A stretch of DNA of 42,833 nt from JBGSKV01 sp041740975 (GTDB taxonomy: Bacteria > Bdellovibrionota_B > Oligoflexia > Oligoflexales > JALZUQ01): contig JBGSKV010000074.1 in NCBI GenBank assembly GCA_041740975.1, forward strand, positions 1 to 42,833. The letters run 5' to 3'. The translations under genes were made by a program, and so were the position numbers. Under the pieces are notes generated by a model. It was not told where the DNA came from. It saw nothing but the letters and a program-made list of their open reading frames with translations, and did not search any database. Below, one piece after another: positions 35,852 to 42,833 of this stretch; position 1 is the stretch's first letter, and each line of letters starts with the position of its first letter.

Positions 35852-37475
35852 ACTGCTATCCAAAATAGCAATTATGATTTTGCTAGTGGGATTTTCGACT
35901 GCCGCACGCAGTGGCGAAGTTTTAAAATCATATCCGTTCAAAATTGTGTTGCCAGCCTGGGAACAGGATCTGACGGATTTTGATATGGCAATCATCGAAG
36001 AAACTTTGCGTAACTGGTTCAACAAAAATATCAGTAATTCTGTCATCCAGACTTTCAAAATTCTACCCGCAAAACTTGAAGACATGAGCCGAACGGAAGA
36101 TGGTCGGCGAATTTTCAGTGGCAAAATTCAAATCATTTGGGAAAATGACGCGATCAAGGATGGCATTGCAGTTGAGTCTAGGAACATTCAAGTCCTACGC
36201 CTACGCAATAGCGGTTCTTTTGAACCGAGCTCGAAAGACTTCGCACCTTCTCTTAAGCTAGCCACTTCTATATACCCGCACAGGCGCTCTGCTACTGACT
36301 TTAAGCGAGCCGTTGTCTCGGTGATGGAAGTACAAACAAAAGATGGCAAGATTTTGATTCCGCTTTCCGCTGCCACGTCGGACATGATGGCAAAGTTCTC
36401 GCTTTCGCTTGGTCTAAACATAACAGCCCGCATTCCGCTGGCGGATGGTTCACTGTTTGCGACCCATCGCCACGTGGTTCCGGACCATTTCCTGGTAGAA
36501 CCCGAGGCCATCGTCTTCGACGGCTGGCGAGTTTATCTTTCCGGCGATCTGAATGAATCTTTACTTGCCAACGCCGTCAAATCTCTACGGGCCAAAACAT
36601 GGTGGAATAGCGAACTTGGCGATCAGCTTGCGAAAGCCGCATACCTTAGCGACCGAAAAAGTCGAATCGAAGCCTTGGGAGAGATCGACGTCAATTCTTT
36701 CAAAAAACCCGGCCCCAAAACACCTTCGCTTGCAAAAGACTCTCCGGTAGGAACGGACGATGCCGCCAAAGAACCGAAGGAAACCAAAGAAGAACCGAGT
36801 GGATCTGTGGTTGATGCAGGCTACCAGATTATGAAACGAAACATCGGCACCGGAAAACATTCGGTCGTTGATCTCGTGGAAGAAACGGCCACCAAGCAGT
36901 TGTATGCCTGGAAGCAACCTGTCACGGATGCTGAAAGTCACTTGTTATCTTTTGAAGAAGAAATTGCCAGATCAGCTATTTGGCGCGAACTAGGTGTTTC
37001 CAAAGTCGAAGTTAAATGGGCAGAAGACCACAAGTCACTATTCAAAACTTTTGTTAAGGGCCCGACTCTTCGCGAAGCCCTCAATACCAACTCCTCTTTT
37101 TTGACGGATCCAACCCACCCTATGCACGTAGCCTTGCGGGTTTTTCTAAAAAACCTATTTGATTCGAACCAGTATATTGGGGACGTCAATAACAAGAACC
37201 TTATTTTTGATGGCGAATCATGGCAAATCATCGACAGTGGTGGCATTTCCGAGAAAAAATCCAAAGACGATGCCAAAGCCGAGTACGTCGAAAAACTTCC
37301 TCTGAAATGGGTTAAGCAAGTCTCGTACGAGGCTCGCGATAAACTTGGGCGATTCTTTGATTTCTATAAGCCGCAAAAACCGGAAGAAAAGTCCAAGCGA
37401 AAGCACAAAAAGGACAAACCTTACGAACGAAAAGGTTGGTGGAAATCCTGCAGTGAGGCGTTCTTTGACCTATAA
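35829..37475 (+). CDS. Exported kinase-like protein
   Basis: 548 residues from GTG 35829, four bases after GAGG. Signal peptide ends near FSTAARS. Residues about 35-285 are unrecognised alpha/beta sequence. A linker rich in Lys/Glu/Pro precedes a kinase-like domain at about 330-500: a loop NIGTGKHSVVDLVEE, Lys362 in YAWKQP, a helix with FEEEIARS, catalytic loop D452-V-N-N-K-N457 and D469-S-G in place of DFG. The order and spacing fit the protein-kinase fold, with the motif Asp residues retained. The tail is strongly basic and ends WWKSCSEAFFDL. Third gene of the operon. Confidence 0.7.
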   Translation: MKYFSANKLLSKIAIMILLVGFSTAARSGEVLKSYPFKIVLPAWEQDLTDFDMAIIEETLRNWFNKNISNSVIQTFKILPAKLEDMSRTEDGRRIFSGKIQIIWENDAIKDGIAVESRNIQVLRLRNSGSFEPSSKDFAPSLKLATSIYPHRRSATDFKRAVVSVMEVQTKDGKILIPLSAATSDMMAKFSLSLGLNITARIPLADGSLFATHRHVVPDHFLVEPEAIVFDGWRVYLSGDLNESLLANAVKSLRAKTWWNSELGDQLAKAAYLSDRKSRIEALGEIDVNSFKKPGPKTPSLAKDSPVGTDDAAKEPKETKEEPSGSVVDAGYQIMKRNIGTGKHSVVDLVEETATKQLYAWKQPVTDAESHLLSFEEEIARSAIWRELGVSKVEVKWAEDHKSLFKTFVKGPTLREALNTNSSFLTDPTHPMHVALRVFLKNLFDSNQYIGDVNNKNLIFDGESWQIIDSGGISEKKSKDDAKAEYVEKLPLKWVKQVSYEARDKLGRFFDFYKPQKPEEKSKRKHKKDKPYERKGWWKSCSEAFFDL

Positions 37476-38469
37476 ACTATTCATCTTTGTTATTTTGGTA
37501 TTTGCGCCAATTGCATCTTTTGCCGGCGGATATGAGCCCTTCGATGTGGTGCTCGATATTGACGAGACGACTTTTGGCCGTTACGTAGACCCCGCCCAAA
37601 CAGGAATAGCCCCCAGAGATTATGTGTCTGACGATAGAGGTCGGATGTGGAGAGTTTTGCACGGACTTCCCGAAGTGCTGCTCGCCCTAGAAAGACTGGG
37701 CGCAAGAGTCAGTTTTTTTAGTGGCTACTACAAACCAGAGCGCAATCCGCAGATTCTTCAGAATCTTCTACTCCCAGATGGACGTAACGCTTACGAACTG
37801 ATCAACGGACGAGTCAGAGGCGCGTACGAGATAGAGTATGTGAACGGACATAAACGCAAAAATCTTAGCTTGCTCAAACCCCGAAGGCTCACCCGAGTCA
37901 TTTTGGTGGACAACGAAGTCGAGTACTCCTTTCCCGGTCAAGAAAAAAATCTTTTATGGGTGCCGACACTCAACATCGATGCTTTTGAAAATGCTGATGT
38001 CAATCGCTTCGATATGGTTTTGCATTTGATCGGACGCGAACAATACAAATCAGCACGAACATACCTCGCCAAAATTGAACGCGAGTACCTTTTTGACGAA
38101 AACAAACCCATTGTCATGCTGGGGCTCATAGCCCGAGCTTTAGAAAAGTCTGAAGCCGAAAAGATTTCGCTTCGCGACGCCGTCAGTCTTTTGCAGTGGG
38201 ACGCCCTAAACCCGCCACGACATGCAAAAGAGAGCTATTTTGCAAACGAATCAGCAGTTTTAGTGAACTTAGAAAAGGGCCTAGAAATCATTCGCCAGTA
38301 CGTAGACCCCTACTTCGAACCCATGAATGCGTTCGAAGGTATGAGCCAACGCGACAAACACCGCCGCAAACAAATCCTCGCCAAGTTATCCAAATTAAAC
38401 CCAGTGGATCATCAAACGCAGTATCACGAAGAATGCTTGGATGTGTTTGCCAGAAAAAGCTACCGCTAA
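37453..38469 (+). CDS. Exported HAD-family, FCP1/NIF-like phosphatase-like protein
   Basis: 338 residues from GTG 37453, chosen because it opens the signal peptide (MRRSLTYKLFIFVILVFAP, cleaved near SFAGG); TTG 37465 after GAGG is also possible. The HAD motif D35-I-D37-E-T is followed by RVSFFSGYYKPE (motif II position), Lys in KRKNLSLL (motif III) and VILVDNEVEYSF (motif IV). This is the layout of DxDxT phosphatases such as FCP1/SCP. The C-terminal third is helical and ends EECLDVFARKSYR. Last gene of the operon, overlapping the kinase-like gene by 23 nt. Confidence 0.75.
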   Translation: MRRSLTYKLFIFVILVFAPIASFAGGYEPFDVVLDIDETTFGRYVDPAQTGIAPRDYVSDDRGRMWRVLHGLPEVLLALERLGARVSFFSGYYKPERNPQILQNLLLPDGRNAYELINGRVRGAYEIEYVNGHKRKNLSLLKPRRLTRVILVDNEVEYSFPGQEKNLLWVPTLNIDAFENADVNRFDMVLHLIGREQYKSARTYLAKIEREYLFDENKPIVMLGLIARALEKSEAEKISLRDAVSLLQWDALNPPRHAKESYFANESAVLVNLEKGLEIIRQYVDPYFEPMNAFEGMSQRDKHRRKQILAKLSKLNPVDHQTQYHEECLDVFARKSYR

Positions 38470-38480
38470 TCCCCGACACC

Positions 38481-38510
38481 GTCATTCAGAGCCGAAGGCG
38501 AAGAATCTCC
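38481..38510. repeat. Dispersed intergenic repeat copy
   Basis: GTCATTCAGAGCCGAAGGCGAAGAATCTCC follows the stop of the HAD-like gene by 11 nt. It matches the blocks at 27301-27324 and 39141-39164 almost exactly. Confidence 0.75.
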
Positions 38511-38589
38511 TTTAAACAGTTGCAAAAACCCTCTTTTAAAGCCATAAAGACTCAAGATTCAAAAAACTAACCCTAGCATTGGAGACCAT

Positions 38590-38994
38590 ATGTTACCAAG
38601 AATCACCCTAGCAATCATGGCCAGCATCATTTCTGTTTCTGCATTCGCGAAAAACCCTGCAAAGCTAAAACTGACAGACGACGAAGGAAAGAAGCATTCG
38701 ATTACTCTCGATGCCAATGGAACTCCGCGCCTTGATGGACGCAAGAACTCTTATCCAACGATCAAAGATTTTCGCGAAGACAGTGATTGGGCGAGCTATT
38801 GCTACTCAGGGACAAAGCCGGCCGTTAAGAAATTAATGGAAGGTTTAGTGGAAGCCGCAAATGGCGACGGCGACTCTTGGGCTTCTTTGGATTCCATCGA
38901 TACCGACAAAAACGGCCAAGTCACCGTGACTGTCACTATTGAGGACGAAAGCGGCGAGAACGAAGAAGAGTACAGGTTCGACCGCTGCGAATAG
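38590..38994 (+). CDS. Small secreted protein of unknown function
   Basis: 134 residues. Signal peptide ends near SAFAK. The mature 113 residues are acidic (tail EDESGENEEEYRFDR). The three Cys are one in SYCYSG, one in the signal region's vicinity absent, and a penultimate Cys (RCE): effectively one pair that could form a disulfide. A middle DTDKNGQVTVTVT strand has a DxDxNG calcium-loop look. TTGGAGA precedes ATG. Stand-alone between repeat copies; no family recognised. Confidence 0.72.
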   Translation: MLPRITLAIMASIISVSAFAKNPAKLKLTDDEGKKHSITLDANGTPRLDGRKNSYPTIKDFREDSDWASYCYSGTKPAVKKLMEGLVEAANGDGDSWASLDSIDTDKNGQVTVTVTIEDESGENEEEYRFDRCE

Positions 38995-39012
38995 AAAAAG
39001 TTATATTGCACA

Positions 39013-39053
39013 CAGGCTTTTAGGCTAGGCAAATTTTGCCTACCATGAGCCTG
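39013..39053. other. Nested hairpin between the small secreted gene and the repeat
   Basis: Outer stem CAGGCT/AGCCTG (39013-39018, 39048-39053) encloses an 8-bp inner stem TAGGCAAA/TTTGCCTA (39026-39033, 39035-39042). There is no T tract directly after it. It may be a terminator-like or RNA-processing structure after the 38590 gene. Confidence 0.4.
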
Positions 39054-39055
39054 TC

Positions 39056-39165
39056 CCGTCATCCTGAGCGCTTCGTCGTCATCCAGAGCGAAGCGAAGGA
39101 TCTCCTGCCCCTCTCCCTCACTGGTTCGGCAGACACGATTCAGAGCCGCAGGCGAAGAATCTCCT
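39056..39165. repeat. Dispersed intergenic repeat, composite copy
   Basis: Two partial copies in tandem: CGTCATCCTGAGCGCTTCGT and then CGTCATCCAGAGCGAAGCG-AAGGATCTCC, followed by the 38-nt block 39128-39165 that repeats 27288-27325. This is the longest copy in the window and lies immediately before the cyclase gene. Confidence 0.78.
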
Positions 39166-39208
39166 TCTTTTTACTAACAAAACTCCCACTTTTTCCGATG
39201 AAAAGCCT

Positions 39209-41518
39209 ATGAATCTCTCTTCTCCATTCTTATCGTGGCAGAAGGCCGGAGCCATTGCTCTCGTCGTCGCGTCCCTTTGCATTGCAATCCGATTCTCGCC
39301 TCTCCATCCCTTTATCGAAGAAAAAATCATCATGCCGACGAACTTCCAAGTTCGTTCAAAACTCGGCATGGGACCTGGATTGGATCCAAGAATTAAAATC
39401 TTTATTATGGATGATGAATCGTATTGGTACCTTGGAAAGCACGACTTTACATATAGCGAATGGGCGCAAGCATTTAAATTGTTCGATATTGGTAAAGCAA
39501 GTGTCGTCATCGTCGATAAAGTTTTCGATGCAATCGTTCCCGACGCGCCGGAAGCAACTGAATTTATCGCTAGCCTTAAGAAATTCAAAAACACCAAGAT
39601 CATTGCCGCTACCTGGTTCGATCCACATTTTAGTGAATTCAGATCTCCATTAGATCTCAGTCGACCAGAGTTTAAAGTTCCAAAATCAAACACTCTGGCA
39701 CTTCGTTCTGATTTGACCGCTTATGGTCCTGAAAAATCAATCCAACCCGCATTTCATGGCTTAGGTCATATTTGGAACCCGACTGTAGGAAAATTCTACC
39801 CTTTTGTTCGATTGCAGGATGATTCCGCGGTGCCACATATATCATTTTTTGCCGGGAAAAAATTTGAAGTTGAAGGTAGCAAAATTACCGCGAATGGTTT
39901 TGAAGTCCCAACTGATTACTCAGGCCAAATCCAGGTCAATCTAGATTCGGTGGAATCCTATTCGAAAAGCATGCAAGTTAAAACCATGCGTTCGCTCATG
40001 CAAGCAATGGCAGGAATTGGAAAAGACTTAATAATGCCTGGAGATGTGACTGTAATCCTTCCCGCTATGTATTCTGGCAACTTTGACAACGTCGAATCCC
40101 CAGTTGGTAAAATTGCCGGCGGATATCTTATTGCAAGTATGATCAACAGTGTCTTAACTGGAAAATGGCTAAATTACTTTCCAGGAGAACTTCCTCTCAC
40201 CATACTTTGGTGTGCGCTGGGTTGCCTAATTGCTGTAAGGACTCGCGGTGGTTGGTTTGTCGGATCATTGGGATTGTTTTGTTTTTCAACCTTACTAACC
40301 GGTTTAGTCGGCTTCTCGTATTTTAGCTGGGTAATGCCATGGTTCTACCCTCTTAGTGGCGCATTTGTGACGGGGTTCGCTTGCTTTGCCGTCAAATCCC
40401 TTCGATTCGAACAACAAGCTCAGCGCCTCACGAGCGCACTGCGCGGCGTCGTGTCCGATGCAAAACTAAAACAAATCATCAAACGACCGTGGCTTCTAGA
40501 CCTAAGTCCTCGCCAGAAAGATACGACAATTTTATTTGCGGATGTCATTGGATTTTCTATCATCGCCGAGAGACTTTCACCTGAAGAAGTGTTCTCCGGA
40601 CTCAAGAAACTTATGAGTTCTCTTAGCGAGATCGTCCATAGACATGGCGGCATCGTCGAAAGTACCCCTGGGGATGGACTACTGGCTTACTTTGGTCACG
40701 ATATTGATGGGACAGCTCAAGCCGAAAAACACGAACAGCAAGCCATCAACTGCGCCATCGAAATTCAAAGAAAAAGCGCCGTATGGATATTGGAATCCAA
40801 GAAAGATAACTCACCGGCATTTCCGATTCGCATTGGTATCAATACCGATTCTGTGTTCATCGGTGATCTCGGCGGAACTCTCCAAGTAAAGCCCACGGTC
40901 ATCGGACACGCCGTAAACTTCGCCAAACGTCTCGAATCCGCCTGTGATTTCTTTTGCATTATGGTGGGCCAAAAGACGAAGAAAAGAATCTGCGATTTGG
41001 ATTCTGGCAACGAAGCGATGTTCGAGCGACGGCCGATCCTGGTCAAACATCGCCAAGAACTTATCGAAGCTTATGAGATTGACCCATTTAAAGAAAATAA
41101 CGCTGACAAAGAAGCCGCCATAAAAATCTACCGAAACTACATTGGGGTTTGGCGACAGTCTGATCGTTTCTCTATCCCTGAAGGACTCAATATCAACATC
41201 ACTTTCGAATACGGCTCTGGCCGAATTGTGAATTTCTCGGAACGTGGCATTGCCGTAGTTCTGTCTCAGTACATCGGCAAAGAAGTGAACATGCCCATTC
41301 AGATAGACACAGGAGATGGCAAACTCGGCAAAGAGCTTTCGCGCCTTGGCTTGGTGAACATCATTGCGGAAGTCAAATGGGGTCGGCCCTTCGGCGACGG
41401 ATATCTCCACGGACTTGCACTCAAGAATCTTAACAAATACCAGTCTGATTTATTCTTAGAATGTATGAACGATACGCTCAGTGCTTTCGCCTCTGCAAAA
41501 TCCCCAAAAGCGTCCTAA
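39209..41518 (+). CDS. CHASE2-nucleotide cyclase (class III)-PilZ protein
   Basis: 769 residues. A transmembrane helix (about 13-29), a periplasmic CHASE2 sensor (about 30-320, FIMDDESYWYLGKHDF and later blocks), three membrane helices (about 325-400), and a cytosolic cyclase domain. Metal-binding D445 (FADVIGFS) and D489 (TPGDGLLAYF) and the transition-state pair N570/R574 (VNFAKRLES) are present. The two purine-selecting positions are atypical: S485 instead of Lys and H567 instead of Asp. A C-terminal PilZ domain follows with R649-Q-S-D-R653 and N675-F-S-E-R-G680, the cyclic-di-GMP-binding motif. It may link cyclic-di-GMP to cAMP or cGMP synthesis. Confidence 0.9.
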   Translation: MNLSSPFLSWQKAGAIALVVASLCIAIRFSPLHPFIEEKIIMPTNFQVRSKLGMGPGLDPRIKIFIMDDESYWYLGKHDFTYSEWAQAFKLFDIGKASVVIVDKVFDAIVPDAPEATEFIASLKKFKNTKIIAATWFDPHFSEFRSPLDLSRPEFKVPKSNTLALRSDLTAYGPEKSIQPAFHGLGHIWNPTVGKFYPFVRLQDDSAVPHISFFAGKKFEVEGSKITANGFEVPTDYSGQIQVNLDSVESYSKSMQVKTMRSLMQAMAGIGKDLIMPGDVTVILPAMYSGNFDNVESPVGKIAGGYLIASMINSVLTGKWLNYFPGELPLTILWCALGCLIAVRTRGGWFVGSLGLFCFSTLLTGLVGFSYFSWVMPWFYPLSGAFVTGFACFAVKSLRFEQQAQRLTSALRGVVSDAKLKQIIKRPWLLDLSPRQKDTTILFADVIGFSIIAERLSPEEVFSGLKKLMSSLSEIVHRHGGIVESTPGDGLLAYFGHDIDGTAQAEKHEQQAINCAIEIQRKSAVWILESKKDNSPAFPIRIGINTDSVFIGDLGGTLQVKPTVIGHAVNFAKRLESACDFFCIMVGQKTKKRICDLDSGNEAMFERRPILVKHRQELIEAYEIDPFKENNADKEAAIKIYRNYIGVWRQSDRFSIPEGLNINITFEYGSGRIVNFSERGIAVVLSQYIGKEVNMPIQIDTGDGKLGKELSRLGLVNIIAEVKWGRPFGDGYLHGLALKNLNKYQSDLFLECMNDTLSAFASAKSPKAS

Positions 41519-41688
41519 AGAAGTACCCGGAAAAACTGACAAAATGGTCTTTTTAATGCGGAGAAAATCCCTCCGAATGACCCATCTTTTCTTCATTAAA
41601 TTGGGGTAGTTACGACCACTGGCCGACGCCTCTTAAGCAAAACCCCTTCCCGAGTCGATCAAGGGTTTGAGCTTTTGGGGTATTTAAC

Positions 41689-42833
41689 GTGTTTTCACGA
41701 CGACTACAAACTTGGATTTGGGCAGCTTTAGCAGCATCGACGTTGCTAGCCTGCAATTTCGTCGGTACACCCGCTCAGATGGCTCGCCGAGATTATCTAG
41801 ATAGCAAGGACAAATCAAAAGGTGCGAGTAAGGGAACGGACCCGCAAGTCATTACCGGCGCCCGCCTCACAAGTGCCCGCGCGGTTTGCGAATACGAAAA
41901 ACTATCTTTACGCAACGATTACAAAATCATTTGTCATGTCGCTACCGCTCAGGCAGATGGTAGCTGGAAAAAAGCCACTAGCTTAGAACCAGGCGTAACC
42001 CTTGCATGGAAAAATCCAACTGACGGGGACCGCATTGCATTTATCGACGAGAACAAGAAATGCGAAATCACTTCAAACGGCCTGAAGCAAATCTGCGGTG
42101 TAACCGTCACAAGTCCGAACGGCTTTGCAGAACCTGAAGTCGGCTTTACAGTCACCGAAAACAATGTTTCTCGCGACGAAACCACGACTGTCACTTTATC
42201 AGTCTCCGTCGAAGAAGTGGCCGGCGACGTCCCATCTCTCAACTACACTTACTCGTCTATAGACTTCACTCAGCCATCGACAAATCTCGGGTCCTTCCCG
42301 ATATTGCCACTCAACACTGCCCTAGATCTGACCGAGAACATCGGCTTTCAACTAAACGAATTCCGCCTCCTCGACTACAAAATGCCAGTAGACACCGAAA
42401 GCCTATGCATTCGCCCAAACCCAGCCGCTCCCAACGATCCCTCGCGCTACCGCTTGTTCTTCACTGTAAAGAACCAAGTTTTTTATGTCAAAGAAGATGG
42501 GATGGCGAAACTTTATGCGGGATCGCAGAATGCTTTTAATGCAGAAGACATGACTCATCGTACGAGAACTTATTTTGGTAATTTCACTGCACCTGAATTC
42601 AGAATGCTTTTAGCCTGCAGTGCTGATCACGTTTATTTAACATCAACTACCTCAAATAAAATATTCAAGATGGACGACTCTGGGAATATTCAGCATCTAA
42701 AACCAACTTCGCCTCTGCAGTCTCATTCGATTGCTGCTCTAAAACTAAATACAAATAATCAAAAGGAACTTTTTTTGATCGGAAATTTTGGCAACAAGCA
42801 TTATATCGAAAAGCTGAAACTAATGGATTCATC
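41689..42833 (+). CDS. Lipoprotein gene running off the right edge (5' part)
   Basis: GTG 41689, nine bases after GGGG, opens a frame that stays open to the window end (381 codons). The signal peptide has an RR start (MFSRRLQTWIWAALAAS) and a lipobox LLAC with Cys23. The N-terminal part is a Ser/Thr/Cys-containing beta domain with Ig-like strands (GVTLAWKNPTDGDRIAF). From about 250 on, repeated strands such as LFFTVKNQVFYVKEDG, DHVYLTSTTSNKIFKMDDSG and ELFLIGNFGNKHY look like beta-propeller (NHL/SMP-like) blades. Partial; the 3' end is outside. Function unknown. Confidence 0.75.
   Translation, partial: MFSRRLQTWIWAALAASTLLACNFVGTPAQMARRDYLDSKDKSKGASKGTDPQVITGARLTSARAVCEYEKLSLRNDYKIICHVATAQADGSWKKATSLEPGVTLAWKNPTDGDRIAFIDENKKCEITSNGLKQICGVTVTSPNGFAEPEVGFTVTENNVSRDETTTVTLSVSVEEVAGDVPSLNYTYSSIDFTQPSTNLGSFPILPLNTALDLTENIGFQLNEFRLLDYKMPVDTESLCIRPNPAAPNDPSRYRLFFTVKNQVFYVKEDGMAKLYAGSQNAFNAEDMTHRTRTYFGNFTAPEFRMLLACSADHVYLTSTTSNKIFKMDDSGNIQHLKPTSPLQSHSIAALKLNTNNQKELFLIGNFGNKHYIEKLKLMDS

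Noticed and set aside
37345..37452. N-terminal extension of the HAD-like protein
   Set aside because: It would put 36 polar residues before the signal peptide; GTG 37453 or TTG 37465 fits an exported protein.
41519..41688. Possible cyclic-di-GMP riboswitch between the PilZ cyclase gene and the lipoprotein gene
   Set aside because: None of the conserved GEMM-type sequence blocks could be found; only weak hairpins are present.

Overview
The window reads as chromosomal DNA of a Gram-negative bacterium with a very large exported proteome. Many genes start with Sec or lipoprotein signal peptides, outer-membrane barrels are frequent, intergenic spaces are short and G+C is moderate. The mix of secreted proteases, lipoproteins, a DUF4870 protein, LemA/TPM proteins and a CHASE2 cyclase is most like a Bdellovibrionota/Oligoflexia genome. 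That placement is inference from gene content; no rRNA or tRNA gene is present to anchor it.

Layout, left half. 158-4243 (minus) encodes an RND exporter preceded by a predicted outer-membrane protein. Divergent from it, 4414-9897 encodes a lipoprotein, a TolC-type channel, a membrane-fusion protein and two paralogous secreted proteins, so a complete tripartite pump is split over two facing transcription units. 10041-13176 holds a lipoprotein, a barrel protein and a YebC-family regulator. 13377-17927 (minus) holds a DUF4870 membrane protein, a lipid-anchored subtilisin, a small membrane protein and a LemA-TPM-TPM operon. 18080-25300 is mixed: a thioredoxin-like protein, a phospholipase D/cardiolipin synthase, a DUF1861-like secreted protein, a barrel protein, an exported kinase-like protein, an SRAP abasic-site protein and a BON-domain protein. 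25431-27152 is an ACE-like zinc peptidase.

Right half, accessory in character. 27500-32239 looks like a polymorphic-toxin locus: a secreted helical protein, a lipoprotein with a pre-toxin TG-like segment and a toxin-like C-terminus, two tandem paralogous 115-residue putative immunity proteins with a tiny signal-peptide ORF between them, and a Cys-repeat secreted protein. 32997-38469 is a tightly overlapping four-gene operon of exported proteins with different enzyme-like heads: DUF3626-like, unknown, kinase-like and HAD-phosphatase-like. The first two share a C-terminal domain of about 95 residues. I regard this operon as the best candidate for an undescribed system, possibly a set of exported effectors. 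39209-41518 encodes a CHASE2-nucleotide cyclase-PilZ fusion. A lipoprotein gene runs off the right edge.

A dispersed intergenic repeat with a GTCATCCAGAGCGAAG-type core occurs in at least four places. Clear intrinsic terminators follow the RND gene, the 10041 lipoprotein and the DUF4870 gene. Several starts are non-ATG. In the SRAP gene the TTG start is needed to put the catalytic cysteine at position 2.
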